23,362 bases of DNA from Bacteroidales bacterium (GCA_004552195.1 SFPC01000034.1:1-23362), one strand, 5' to 3'; positions 8,439-18,455 are shown, numbered from the stretch's first letter. The notes: a model not told the origin generated them from the sequence alone. Made by a program: numbers and translations.

Positions 8439-8534
8439 GGGGATAATGATTATGAGGTTATAAAGTTTCTTTGGCAAATTCCGGATTTCCAGCCAGTTAC
8501 TTTATAACCTCATAACCCATAACCTTTATCCCTA
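8439..8534 (-). terminator. Long AT-rich inverted repeat after the MBL gene
   Basis: TATGAGGTTATAAAGT (8451-8466) pairs perfectly over 16 bp with ACTTTATAACCTCATA (8499-8514) around a 32-nt loop. An outer GGGATAA/TTATCCC pairing (8440-8446 with 8526-8532) extends it, with direct repeats of ATAACC on the right side. It starts 6 bp beyond the stop of the hydrolase gene and so may end the rsmG-hydrolase transcript, although there is no long T-tract. The rest of the 8180-8539 gap is AT-rich with no gene seen. Confidence 0.45.
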
Positions 8535-8539
8535 AACCT

Positions 8540-9181
8540 TCATTTAAGATAATGGTTTCCTATCCTTTCCTCGCCGATGGTTGTGGCATCGCCGTGTCCC
8601 GGCAACACCTGCACGTTCTCCGGGAGGGTGAGGATGCGCTGGCGAAGCCCCTCAATCAGCTGGATCTCGTTGCCTCCGGGCAGATCGCAACGGCCTATTT
8701 CGTGGCGGAACAGGCTGTCGCCACTGAACAGCACCCCTTCCTCTTCTATGTAGAAACAGACCCCGCCGGGTGTATGACCCGGGGTAGGGATGACACGGAT
8801 TTGCAGGTTGCCTACCTTCAGCTCGTCGCCGGGATTGAAATAGCGGGATTCTGCCGGCAGTTCCAACGGCAGTTCCCTGTGCAAGAAACGCTTCATTTGT
8901 TCGATGGAAGCCTCGTAGGTTTCTTGTTCCGCGTGGCAAAGCTCAATGGGCACACCATACCTATTATATATGTATGATGCACCGAAAATGTGGTCGAAAT
9001 GCCCGTGTGTGTTGAGTAACCGTGTCAGTTTCAGTCCTTTGGATTCAATAAAATCACTGATGGCCTTTTGTTCTTCCGGATAGAATGCACCGCAGTCCAC
9101 CAATGCCGCCTGCCCTGTTTCGTCCCAAAACAAGTAGCAGTTTTCTTCAATCATGTTGACAATGAAACGGGTGATTTGCAT
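8540..9181 (-). CDS. Metallo-beta-lactamase-fold hydrolase (glyoxalase II-like)
   Basis: 213 aa, typical of short YcbL/GloB2-like proteins and shorter than classic glyoxalase II. All metal ligands are in place: THGHFDH (His59, His61, Asp63, His64), TPGHTPGG (His136), FSGDSLF (Asp155) and PGHGD (His196). Related enzymes hydrolyse thioesters such as S-lactoylglutathione or other thiol adducts in the cytoplasm. The true substrate is unknown, and Bacteroidales generally lack glutathione. The start is set at the ATG giving MQITRFIVNMIEEN, because it sits 4 bp after the rsmG stop and matches the normal N-terminus of the family. An upstream ATG would overlap rsmG by 35 bp. It probably forms a two-gene operon with rsmG. 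Confidence 0.9.
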   Translation of the reverse strand: MQITRFIVNMIEENCYLFWDETGQAALVDCGAFYPEEQKAISDFIESKGLKLTRLLNTHGHFDHIFGASYIYNRYGVPIELCHAEQETYEASIEQMKRFLHRELPLELPAESRYFNPGDELKVGNLQIRVIPTPGHTPGGVCFYIEEEGVLFSGDSLFRHEIGRCDLPGGNEIQLIEGLRQRILTLPENVQVLPGHGDATTIGEERIGNHYLK

Positions 9182-9185
9182 GGCT

Positions 9186-9812
9186 TTAGAGAGGGATATA
9201 AATGGCTTTTTTTGTTTCAAAAAACGGTTCGTCGAAGAAGTCGGTAAGCTCCCATTGCATGGCCGTCCGGCGGAACGGTTCCAGTTCGGCGGTGAGATCG
9301 CCGCCTTTGAGACAGATCAAACCGTTGGGAAGCGCGTTACTGTGCCGGTGATGAATGTTCTTTTTGATGAGTTTGACCAACTCCGGTGCCGTCATCACCG
9401 CCCGGCTCACCACAAAGTCGAAGGTTGTTTTTTCTTCCATCACGTTGCGATGTTCACACGTTACATTCTTCAGCCCGATGGCCTCCGCCACGGCCTGTGC
9501 CACCTTTACCTTTTTCCCGATGCTGTCAATCAGTTTGAATTGGCATTCCGGGAACAGGATGGCCAAGGGTATGCCGGGGAAGCCTCCTCCCGTGCCGATG
9601 TCCATGATGTGTGTGCCGGGTCTGAACCGTATGATTTTGGCAATGCCCAGCGAGTGGAGCACATGGTGCAGATACAGGTTGTCAATGTCCTTGCGTGAGA
9701 TGACATTGATTTTCGCATTCCACTCGCGGTATAATGCGTCCAACCGTCCGAATTGCGCCTTTTGTTCGTCGGTCAATCCGGTGAAGTATTTTGTGATGAT
9801 ATTGCTCGACAT
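9186..9812 (-). CDS. rsmG: 16S rRNA (guanine527-N7)-methyltransferase RsmG
   Basis: 208 aa, the normal RsmG/GidB length. It methylates N7 of G527 in the 530 loop of 16S rRNA using S-adenosylmethionine; loss is known in other bacteria to give low-level streptomycin resistance. The SAM-binding glycine loop is MDIGTGGGFPGIPLAI (residues 70-85), followed by the acidic strand end KLIDSIGKK (about 93-101). The conserved SRAV sequence (Arg137) and the N-terminal HHVLHSL region (49-55) also match the family. It is the first gene of a tight pair with the metallo-hydrolase gene. Confidence 0.93.
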   Translation of the reverse strand: MSSNIITKYFTGLTDEQKAQFGRLDALYREWNAKINVISRKDIDNLYLHHVLHSLGIAKIIRFRPGTHIMDIGTGGGFPGIPLAILFPECQFKLIDSIGKKVKVAQAVAEAIGLKNVTCEHRNVMEEKTTFDFVVSRAVMTAPELVKLIKKNIHHRHSNALPNGLICLKGGDLTAELEPFRRTAMQWELTDFFDEPFFETKKAIYIPL

Positions 9813-9858
9813 GGTGAAGTAGTGAGTTAAGAAAAACAGCCTTTCTTTGCCGAACCGC

Positions 9859-9968
9859 AGCCTGGTTTATGAAAAGGCAGTGCAAGGCGAGAGCAGCGAA
9901 AACAAAAAGCCGCCGGTTTTTTGTTTTCATTGCAGAGCCGTAGCCTGGTTTATGAAAAGGCCGTGCAA
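9859..9968. repeat. 27-bp direct repeat flanking an AT-rich hairpin
   Basis: A 27-nt segment containing AGCCTGGTTTATGAAAAGGC and GTGCAA occurs at 9859-9885 and 9942-9968 with one mismatch, 83 bp apart. Between them GAAAACAAAAA (about 9898-9908) pairs with TTTTTTGTTTTC (about 9917-9928) around a GC-rich loop. The right copy abuts the candidate promoter box of rsmG. Confidence 0.6.
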
Positions 9969-9973
9969 ATGTA
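9966..9973 (-). promoter_or_regulatory. Candidate -7 box for rsmG
   Basis: TACATTTG on the minus strand matches TAnnTTTG and is identical to the box of the tRNA-Ser gene. It is about 150 bp ahead of the rsmG start. No good TTTG -33 element is seen at the usual distance. Confidence 0.4.
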
Positions 9974-9999
9974 ACAATATTCTGCTGTTTTCAGCACAT

Positions 10000-10350
10000 C
10001 CGCTTCATATCCCTCGTTTACAACCTGTACAAAACCTCAAGAACCGGGCATCAAAGCCGTGTATGCCTCCTCTATATACGTGATTATCTCCTTGAAAAAT
10101 CATTCAATCCTTCAGGCCAGTCTTTTTCTCTGTGAGAATCAATTGTTTCCAGATGAATGTTTCGTAGGTAAATAATTCATGCCAAATATCCCTCTCCACC
10201 GGTCATTCATCCATGTTTCATGGCATAATCACTTGAAAATCAGCAAGAATGAAGGGGATTATGAAGGTTTGAACGATTTTTTCAAACGGGAAACAACGTA
10301 TATATAGGCGTGTATGTGCGTATGCGAAGGAGTGGGGATGATGTATATCG
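10000..10350. other. Gene-free part of the divergent rsmG-pyrG region
   Basis: No credible coding frame is visible. The sequence is a patchwork of short degenerate motifs such as TTCAATCCTTCAGG, CTTGAAAATCAGCAAG and AACGTATATATAGGCG. These recall those of the left-end region (1-620), which suggests related dispersed repeats. Confidence 0.35.
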
Positions 10351-10368
10351 CTTCGTGTGGTGGCACAT

Positions 10369-10456
10369 ACAAAGTCGGGGACTTGTGCTTTCAAAGTGGC
10401 GGACTATTTTTTTCTACTCGCCGATTAGAAAAAAGAACTCCAGGACTTTTGGGAAG
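10369..10456. repeat. Second set of AAGTC/GACTT mini-palindromes
   Basis: Four units echo those at 61-143: ACAAAGTCGGGGACTTGTG, TCAAAGTGGCGGACTA, ACTCGCCGATTAG and AACTCCAGGACTTTTG. The first contains the palindrome AAGTC-GGG-GACTT. The stretch from here to the pyrG promoter (to about 10740) shows no other gene; its short frames are low-complexity shadows. Confidence 0.5.
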
Positions 10457-10740
10457 GTAGTTGCTTGCTCGCCAATGCCCTCGCAATGTTCCCGAGGAAA
10501 AAGACAGGAGGGGCAAAAAGTAGTCACCGCCATCGTGGGAAGAGCGCAGCACGTGGAACTTCGCGGCAAGGAGTGCCGGAGCCAGCCTCTCATTCCTGCC
10601 CTCCAGTTTCCCCGGCTCTCCAACTCTCCTTTCCTCCCGCTCCCCATGTTTCAGCTCACCGACTCTCCTCCTCCATGGCAGACCATGGCAGAGCAGTGTG
10701 CATGCCCTATGCCGAAACTTGCGTCAAATCTATGCCTTAT

Positions 10741-10772
10741 TTTTCCGTATTTCACTTTTTGTCGTAATTTTG
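10741..10772 (+). promoter_or_regulatory. pyrG promoter
   Basis: TAATTTTG at 10765-10772 fits the -7 consensus TAnnTTTG. A TTTT at 10741-10744, 20 nt upstream, stands in for the -33 TTTG. The implied 5' leader is about 130 nt and starts near an AAATTG-TG-CAATTT palindrome (about 10780-10793). Confidence 0.55.
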
Positions 10773-10885
10773 CACCGCCAAATTGTGCAATTTTAATGTT
10801 TGCTTTCAACAGATGTCCTTTAGTCCCGTTCCGGTTCCGCTCCATTCGCTATAGACGTGGTGCCCGGTCATTTAGAGGACGTTGA

Positions 10886-12520
<1,635 letters not shown>

Positions 12521-12525
12521 ATTCC

Positions 12526-12687
12526 AACGATTTCGTTAAGCCAAATAAGCAGAGTTCAAGCTCGCTTGAATACTCTGCCATGGCGAGAAATCGCACTTTT
12601 AAGAACGATTTCGTTAATCCAAATGAGCAAAGCCAAACTTGTTTGAGCTTTGCCATGGCGAGAAATCGCACTTTTAAGAACCGTTAG
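12526..12687. repeat. Tandem 78/75-bp hairpin repeat
   Basis: Copy 1 is 12526-12603 and copy 2 is 12604-12678; a stub (AACCGTTAG) follows at 12679-12687. The first roughly 25 nt differ at two positions, and the block at 12576-12606 is identical to 12651-12681 (31 nt). Between these the sequences differ but both fold. Copy 1 pairs GCAGAG+TTCAAGC with GCTTGAA+CTCTGC (12549-12578). Copy 2 pairs GCAAAGC+CAAAC with GTTTG+GCTTTGC (12627-12653). Each unit also has a small AACG-ATTT-CGTT hairpin and a GCGA-GAAA-TCGC hairpin with a GNRA loop. It lies 5 bp beyond the pyrG stop. A structured RNA or mobile intergenic repeat seems likelier than coding DNA. Confidence 0.75.
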
Positions 12688-12849
12688 AATGTATATTGAA
12701 CACTCCTATAAAATGTTTTAGGAAAAGAATACGCGGAGCATAGCTACGGTTTGAAGAGCCGTAAGCGTGCCCGCATTTTCTTGCATGGATTTGCTCCATT
12801 AAAACTATTTGACATATCTCAATTATTAAAAGATTTACTTCAATAATTC
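12688..12849. other. Spacer upstream of yidC
   Basis: An imperfect hairpin is possible around ACGG/CCGT at about 12750-12766 with flanking partial pairing of AATACGCGGAGC and GTGCCCGCATT. A TTTG at 12808-12811 could be a -33 element, but no TAnnTTTG box follows it. The yidC promoter is therefore uncertain; read-through from pyrG is possible. Confidence 0.3.
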
Positions 12850-14715
12850 ATGGATAAAAACACCATTATCGGCCTGATACTCATAGCACTTGTGCTGATA
12901 GGATTCAGCTGGTATAACACTTCACAGATGCCCGATGCACCGGTAGTGCCGGCGGAACAGGCCGCTGTTGTCGACACCGTCAAAGATGCCGCCGCCTTGC
13001 AGAAAGAGGTGGCCCGGAAAATGGCGGCCGACAGCTCGGACATCTTCTTTGCCCAAACCCAGGGCAGCAATCGCGAGATTGTTCTCCAAAACAACAAAGT
13101 GCAGGTCAAAGTCGCCACCCAAGGTGCGGCGGTGAGCGAAGTGCTGCTGAAAGAATACAAGAGCTATGCCGACTTCAAGGACGGCAAGGACAGCTCGCTC
13201 CTGCTTTACACCCGCAAGGATGCCTCCTTCAACCTCACTTTCGACACCAAGGAAGGCACCTTTTCCTTGGCCGATTACTACTTCACCCCCGTTTCCCAAA
13301 CCGACAGCACGCTGACCCTGCGCCTCACCGCAGCCGATGGCGGAACGCTTGATGTGGAGTACTCGTTGCTGCCCGACAATTATCTCCTCAACTTCACGGT
13401 GAAGGCCAACGGACTGGCCAAACACATTCCCGCAGCCACCAAATCCATGCAGCTGAACTGGGAAGACCGTGTGGCACAGCACGAAAAGGGCTTTTATTTT
13501 GAGAATATGTACTCCACGCTCACCTACAAAGTCCACGGCGACGACACCGAGAAACTTTCCGAGGCCGAAACCGAGCAGGAGAGCGTGACGGGACAGGTGG
13601 ATTGGGTAGCCTTCAAGAACCAGTACTTCAGTGCCGTGCTCATGGCCGCTGATCCTCTGGCGCAGGTAGATCTCCAGAGCGAGCAGCTCGACGAGAACAG
13701 CGGCTACCTCAAGCACTACACCGCCCGGATGCAAACCGCTTTCGACCCCACGGGGGCGAACCCCACGCGGATGCAGTTCTACTTCGGCCCCAACAACTAC
13801 CGCTTGCTCCAGTCGATGGACGACCACAAAATCTCCGCCCACGACAACGACCTTCAGGAACTCGTCTACCTCGGCTGGCCCATCGTGCGGTGGATTAACC
13901 GCTATTTCACCCTTTACGTGTTCGACTTCTTCACCCGCATGGGACTCCCCATGGGCATCGTGTTGCTACTCATCACCCTGTTGCTCCGCGTCATCGTCTA
14001 TGCGCCGACGCGCAAGAGCTACATGAGCAGTGCGAAAATGCGTGTGCTGAAGCCCAAGGTGGATGCCATCACGGCCAAATACCCCAAGCAGGAAGATGCC
14101 ATGAAGCGCCAGCAGGAAATGATGACGCTCTATTCGCAGTACGGCGTGAGTCCCATGGGTGGCTGCCTCCCCATGCTCATCCAGATGCCCATCTGGATTG
14201 CCATGTTCAACTTTGTGCCGAACGCCATTGAGCTCCGCCAGCAGAGCTTCCTCTGGGCTGAAGACCTCTCCACCTACGACAGCCTCATTTCTTGGGACTT
14301 CAACATCTGGGGGCTCGGCAACCACCTCAGCCTCTTCTGCCTCCTCTTCTGCGCCACCAACCTCCTCTACAGCTTCATGACCATGCGCCAGCAGCGCGAA
14401 ACGATGTCGGGCGAGCAGGCACAGCAGATGAAGATGATGCAGTGGATGATGATGCTCATGCCCCTCTTCTTCTTCTTCATGTTCAACAAATACTCCTCCG
14501 GCCTGAACTACTACTACTTCATCTCCCTCCTTTTCAGTGCCCTGACCATGTGGTGGCTGCGCCGCACGACCGACGATGCCAAACTCCTGGCCAAGCTGGA
14601 GGCCAACTACGAGGCAAACAAGAACAACCCGAACAAGAAGCCCAGCGGACTCGCCGCACGCCTTGAGGCACTGCAAAAGCAGCAGGAAGAACTCATGAAA
14701 CGGCAGCAGAAATAA
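12850..14715 (+). CDS. yidC: Membrane protein insertase YidC
   Basis: 621 aa, usual for Bacteroidetes YidC. It inserts and folds inner-membrane proteins with or without the Sec translocon. TM1 is at the N-terminus (IIGLILIALVLIGFSW). A large periplasmic beta domain follows (about 50-345). The conserved insertase core starts with FFTRMGLPMGIVLLLITLLLR, whose arginine corresponds to the hydrophilic-groove arginine, then YAPTRKSYMSSAKM and the cytoplasmic coiled-coil region. It continues with GCLPMLIQMPIWIAMFN and later membrane segments including MPLFFFFMFNKYSSGLNYYY. The C-terminal tail is basic and glutamine/lysine-rich, as expected for ribosome contact. It follows pyrG after the repeat-bearing spacer. 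Confidence 0.97.
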   Translation: MDKNTIIGLILIALVLIGFSWYNTSQMPDAPVVPAEQAAVVDTVKDAAALQKEVARKMAADSSDIFFAQTQGSNREIVLQNNKVQVKVATQGAAVSEVLLKEYKSYADFKDGKDSSLLLYTRKDASFNLTFDTKEGTFSLADYYFTPVSQTDSTLTLRLTAADGGTLDVEYSLLPDNYLLNFTVKANGLAKHIPAATKSMQLNWEDRVAQHEKGFYFENMYSTLTYKVHGDDTEKLSEAETEQESVTGQVDWVAFKNQYFSAVLMAADPLAQVDLQSEQLDENSGYLKHYTARMQTAFDPTGANPTRMQFYFGPNNYRLLQSMDDHKISAHDNDLQELVYLGWPIVRWINRYFTLYVFDFFTRMGLPMGIVLLLITLLLRVIVYAPTRKSYMSSAKMRVLKPKVDAITAKYPKQEDAMKRQQEMMTLYSQYGVSPMGGCLPMLIQMPIWIAMFNFVPNAIELRQQSFLWAEDLSTYDSLISWDFNIWGLGNHLSLFCLLFCATNLLYSFMTMRQQRETMSGEQAQQMKMMQWMMMLMPLFFFFMFNKYSSGLNYYYFISLLFSALTMWWLRRTTDDAKLLAKLEANYEANKNNPNKKPSGLAARLEALQKQQEELMKRQQK

Positions 14716-14729
14716 TTGCTTTATAATGG

Positions 14730-14867
14730 ATAATTGTTTAATGAATAATGAATAATTGCCTGCGGCCATGAAGACGGCGTTCTGCTTCGTACTGTATGTC
14801 GCTCGTAGCCTTAATTATTCATTAAACAATTATTCATTGCCACTTTGGCCGCAGGCAATTATTCATT
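14730..14867. repeat. Interleaved perfect inverted repeats between yidC and peptidase
   Basis: Element A (14730-14747, 18 nt) is the exact reverse complement of A' (14816-14833). Element B (14747-14768, 22 nt, ending GCCTGCGGCCA) is the exact reverse complement of B' (14846-14867). The order is A-B-A'-B', so the two stems cross rather than nest and compete unless a pseudoknot forms. The spacer contains GAAGACGGCGTTCTGC. It resembles AT-rich dispersed intergenic repeats. There is no T-tract directly after a simple hairpin. Confidence 0.65.
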
Positions 14868-14898
14868 ATTTCATTATATAATTTTTTCATTAAACCAG

Positions 14899-17073
14899 AT
14901 GTCCCTCAAAACCATGCTGACCGCCACCGTCCTCGCCTGCGCCACCATGCAGGCCACCGACGCACAGCCCGCTGCGGCAGACTTCATCGGCAGGCAGACC
15001 CCCGCGTTCCAGTCCGACCGCATGACTCCTGAAGCCCTCTGGGCCATGGGACGCATAGGCGGTTTCCAACCCTCGCCCAGCGGCAACGAAGCCGTTTATT
15101 CCGTCACCTATTATAGTGTAAAGCAAAACAAGAGCCACTCCGTGCTCTACACCCTCAACCTCCACGACGGCACATCTCGCCAACTTACCACCGGCACCCG
15201 GAGCGAGGGTGGGGCAGTCTACATCCACGGAGGCCGGCACATCGTCTTCCTCTCCGCCGAGAGCGGCAGCAACCAGCTCTGGCAGATGAACGCCGACGGC
15301 ACCGGGCGTAGGCAGATTTCCCATACCGACACCGATGTGGCCGACTTCCTCTTCTCGCCCGACGAGAAGCAAGTGCTGCTTGTCATGGAAGTGCCTCAGC
15401 ACCATTCCATCGAAGCCAAGGAAGCCGACCTCCCCCTCGCCACCGGCATGGTCATCAACGACCTTATGTACAAGCACTGGGACACCTACGTCACTACCGC
15501 GCCCCATCCCTTCGTTGCCACCTTCGACGGCCAAAGCGTGGAAGTGCAGAAAGACCTGCTTGAAGGCGAACCCTACGAAAGCCCCATGATGCCCTTCGGC
15601 GGCGTGGAACAGCTCGCGTGGAGCCCCGACAGCAAACAAGTGGCCTATACCTGCCGGAAGAAAACGGGCAAAGCCTACGCCATCAGCACCGACAGCGACA
15701 TCTACCTCCACGACCTCACCACCGGCCAGACGCGCAACCTCTGCAAGCCAGCCGATTACGTCGCTCCCGAAGTAGAAGCCGACCGTTCGCTGCAGCACCA
15801 AAGTGTCAACCGCCCCGCTACCGACTGCAACATGGGCTACGACCAGAACCCGCAGTTCTCCCCCAATGGACGCTACATCGCGTGGAGCAGCATGGAGCGT
15901 GACGGATACGAAAGCGACCGCACACGCCTCTGCGTGCTTGACCTCCAGACGGGCAAGAAGCAGTACGTCACGGAGCAGTTCGAGAGCGGCGTGAACGAAT
16001 TTTGCTGGGCACCCGACAACAAGACGCTGTACTTCACGGGCGTTTGGCATGGCAAGACGCAAGTGTACCGCACGGACCTCAAGGGCCAGCACAAGCCGCT
16101 CACCGACGACGTGGCCGACTACAGCCTGCTCGGGCTCTCGGCCGACGGCAAGACCCTCTATGCCAAGCGACACAGCATGGCCCAGGCCGATGAGGTCTAC
16201 CGCCTGCAGGTAGGCAAGAAGCAGGCAGCCGTGGAGCAGCTCACCCATGAGAACCAGCACTTCTACGACAAACTCACCTTCGGAAAGGTCCAGGAGCGCT
16301 GGGTGAAGACCGTTGACGGCAAGGACATGCTCTGCTGGGTCATCTATCCGCCCCATTTCGACCCTGCGAAGAAATATCCCGCCCTTCTCTTCTGCGAAGG
16401 TGGACCCCAGTCGCCCGTCAGCCAGTTCTGGAGCTACCGTTGGAACTTCCAGATCATGGCCGCTAATGACTACATCATCATCGCCCCCAACCGTCGCGGC
16501 CTGCCCGGCTTCGGCATGGAGTGGCTCGAAGAAATCAGCGGCGATTACTCCGGCCTCTGTATGCAGGACTACCTTTCCGCCATCGACGACCTCGCCCGCG
16601 AATCCTATGTGGACCGTGATCGCCTCGGTGCCGTGGGTGCCAGCTTCGGCGGCTACAGCGTTTATTGGCTGGCCGGAAACCACAACAAACGATTCAAGGC
16701 CTTCATCGCTCACGATGGCATCTACAACACCCAACAGCAATACGTCGAGACCGAGGAACTCTGGTTCCCCAACTGGGACATGGGAAGCGCGCCCTGGAAG
16801 AGTGCCGCCGACGGACAGGTGCAGAAAGTATTCGCCACCTCGCCCCACCTCTTCGTCGACCGTTGGGACACTCCCATCCTCTGCATCCACGGCCAGCGCG
16901 ACTTCCGCATCGAATACACCCAGGCCGAGAGCGCCTTCACCGCAGCCCGACTGCGAGGCCTCGACGCACAGCTCCTCCTCTTCCCCGACGAAAACCACTG
17001 GGTGCTCAAGCCCCAGAACGGCATCCTCTGGCAGCGCACCTTCTTTCGCTGGTTAGACAAGTATCTGAAATAA
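14899..17073 (+). CDS. dpp5: DPP5-like serine dipeptidyl peptidase (S9 family)
   Basis: 724 aa. The N-terminal part is a beta-propeller (about 40-470) with repeats such as WSPDSKQVAYT and FSPNGRYIAWSS. The C-terminal part is an alpha/beta hydrolase with the triad Ser582 in GASFGGYS, Asp668 in HGQRDFRIEY and His700 in PDENHW. The spacing of the triad matches Porphyromonas DPP5 shifted by about 40 residues. Such enzymes release dipeptides from oligopeptide N-termini in the periplasm. The start is the ATG giving MSLKTMLTATVLACATM, a signal peptide ending near ATDAQP; an earlier in-frame ATG lies inside the upstream repeat and is rejected. It is followed after 29 bp by an MFS transporter gene, so the two probably form an operon for peptide use. 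Confidence 0.88.
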   Translation: MSLKTMLTATVLACATMQATDAQPAAADFIGRQTPAFQSDRMTPEALWAMGRIGGFQPSPSGNEAVYSVTYYSVKQNKSHSVLYTLNLHDGTSRQLTTGTRSEGGAVYIHGGRHIVFLSAESGSNQLWQMNADGTGRRQISHTDTDVADFLFSPDEKQVLLVMEVPQHHSIEAKEADLPLATGMVINDLMYKHWDTYVTTAPHPFVATFDGQSVEVQKDLLEGEPYESPMMPFGGVEQLAWSPDSKQVAYTCRKKTGKAYAISTDSDIYLHDLTTGQTRNLCKPADYVAPEVEADRSLQHQSVNRPATDCNMGYDQNPQFSPNGRYIAWSSMERDGYESDRTRLCVLDLQTGKKQYVTEQFESGVNEFCWAPDNKTLYFTGVWHGKTQVYRTDLKGQHKPLTDDVADYSLLGLSADGKTLYAKRHSMAQADEVYRLQVGKKQAAVEQLTHENQHFYDKLTFGKVQERWVKTVDGKDMLCWVIYPPHFDPAKKYPALLFCEGGPQSPVSQFWSYRWNFQIMAANDYIIIAPNRRGLPGFGMEWLEEISGDYSGLCMQDYLSAIDDLARESYVDRDRLGAVGASFGGYSVYWLAGNHNKRFKAFIAHDGIYNTQQQYVETEELWFPNWDMGSAPWKSAADGQVQKVFATSPHLFVDRWDTPILCIHGQRDFRIEYTQAESAFTAARLRGLDAQLLLFPDENHWVLKPQNGILWQRTFFRWLDKYLK

Positions 17074-17102
17074 TCATATAAAAACAACATACAGACAGCT
17101 TT

Positions 17103-18455
17103 ATGAAAGAAACAATCCAACGCAAGCTCAACGACAGCGCGGCAGCGCGGTGGACGGCGCTTGTGCTCGTAGCCCTGATGATGTTCTTCGGCTACATGTT
17201 CGTCGATGTCATGTCGCCCATCCAGGCACTCATCGAAAACCAGCGCGGATGGAACCCCGACGTGTTCGGCACCTACGCCGCCTCCGAGTACATCCTCAAC
17301 GTATTCGGCTTCCTCATCATCGCCGGTGTCATCCTCGACAAGATGGGCGTTCGCTTCACCGGTGTGCTTTCCGCCTCCATGATGCTGGGCGGTGCCGTCA
17401 TCAAGTTCATCGGTATCACTGAATGGTTCCAGACAACAGGTTTTGCCGAGTGGCTCAATTCGTGGTGGACCGCCTTCCCCGCCAGCGCCAAGATGGCCGC
17501 TCTCGGCTTCATGATATTCGGCTGCGGCTGCGAAATGGCCGGCACCACCGTATCGAAGGCCATCGCCAAGTGGTTCAAGGGCAAGGAAATGGCCCTCGCC
17601 ATGGGTCTTGAAATGGCTATTGCCCGAGTTGGCGTGTTCGCCATCTTCTCCATCTCCCCCCTCATCGCCGATAAGTTCGGCACCGTCGTGGCCCCCGTCG
17701 CATTCTGCACCGTCCTCCTGCTCATTGGTCTCATCACCTTCACCGTGTTCACCTTCATGGACCGCAAGCTCGACACCCAGCTCGGCGCAGAGGCAGAAGG
17801 CGAAAGCGAGGAAGAATTCAAGTTCAGCGACCTGGGCAAAATCCTCTCCTCACAGGTATTCTGGATAGTCGCCCTCCTCTGCGTGCTCTATTACAGCGCC
17901 ATCTTCCCCTTCCAGCGTTACGGAGCCAACATGCTGCAGTGTAACCTCGACGGAATCTCTGCCGAGGCAGCGTCCAACATCTTCCGTTGGTTCCCGATTG
18001 GAGCGGCCGTCATCACTCCCTTCCTCGGCAACTTCCTCGACCGCAAGGGTAAGGGTGCAACGATGTTGATTGGCGGTGCCATGCTCCTCATCTGCTGCCA
18101 CCTGATTTTTGCCTTTGTCCTGCCCGAAACGAAGAGTGCATTGCTGGCCTATTCGACCATCGTGCTGCTCGGCATCTCCTTCGCCCTTGTTCCTGCTGCC
18201 CTTTGGCCCAGCGTGCCCAAGATTATCGATGAAAAAGTGCTCGGTAGCGCCTACTGCCTCATCTTCTGGGTGCAGAATATCGGTCTGTGCTTTGTGCCCA
18301 AACTCATCGGTAGCCTCCTCACTTCCACCAACGAAGACAATCCCGCCGTGCTCGCCGCCAAGGCAGCCGGCGCAGAGTTCATCCCCTACGACTACACCGT
18401 ACCCCTCGTTGTCTTTGCCGGCTTCGGCGTGCTCGCACTCTCTCAAGGCTGTTGA
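17103..18455 (+). CDS. MFS transporter, C-terminus frameshifted (possible peptide carrier)
   Basis: 450 aa as read, with about twelve hydrophobic segments starting WTALVLVALMMFFGYMFVD. A central acidic loop (GAEAEGESEEEFKF, about 228-241) separates two six-helix halves. It is an inner-membrane major-facilitator carrier; the MFSD1-like character suggested by GWNPDVFGTYAASEYILNV is only my impression. The preceding dipeptidyl peptidase makes dipeptides a reasonable substrate guess. The reading frame ends early at 18455 (VLALSQGC). A shift of frame at the CTCTCT run near 18437-18446 restores LKAVDKKRGYGLEEPNIKGE with a stop at 18502-18504. This fits loss of one CT unit, costing about 17 C-terminal residues after the last helix. 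The protein may still work, or the shift may be a sequence error. Confidence 0.8.
   Translation: MKETIQRKLNDSAAARWTALVLVALMMFFGYMFVDVMSPIQALIENQRGWNPDVFGTYAASEYILNVFGFLIIAGVILDKMGVRFTGVLSASMMLGGAVIKFIGITEWFQTTGFAEWLNSWWTAFPASAKMAALGFMIFGCGCEMAGTTVSKAIAKWFKGKEMALAMGLEMAIARVGVFAIFSISPLIADKFGTVVAPVAFCTVLLLIGLITFTVFTFMDRKLDTQLGAEAEGESEEEFKFSDLGKILSSQVFWIVALLCVLYYSAIFPFQRYGANMLQCNLDGISAEAASNIFRWFPIGAAVITPFLGNFLDRKGKGATMLIGGAMLLICCHLIFAFVLPETKSALLAYSTIVLLGISFALVPAALWPSVPKIIDEKVLGSAYCLIFWVQNIGLCFVPKLIGSLLTSTNEDNPAVLAAKAAGAEFIPYDYTVPLVVFAGFGVLALSQGC

Noticed and set aside
13966..14769. A 267-codon open frame antisense to yidC
   Set aside because: It is a shadow of yidC; its first residues come from the intergenic repeat and the rest is low-complexity His/Glu-rich.
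14845..14898. An upstream ATG extending the peptidase by 18 residues
   Set aside because: It lies in the inverted repeat and would place extra residues before a clear signal peptide.
14890..16998. A 702-codon open frame antisense to the peptidase gene
   Set aside because: Same effect of biased codon use; the plus-strand protein has a full catalytic triad and signal peptide.
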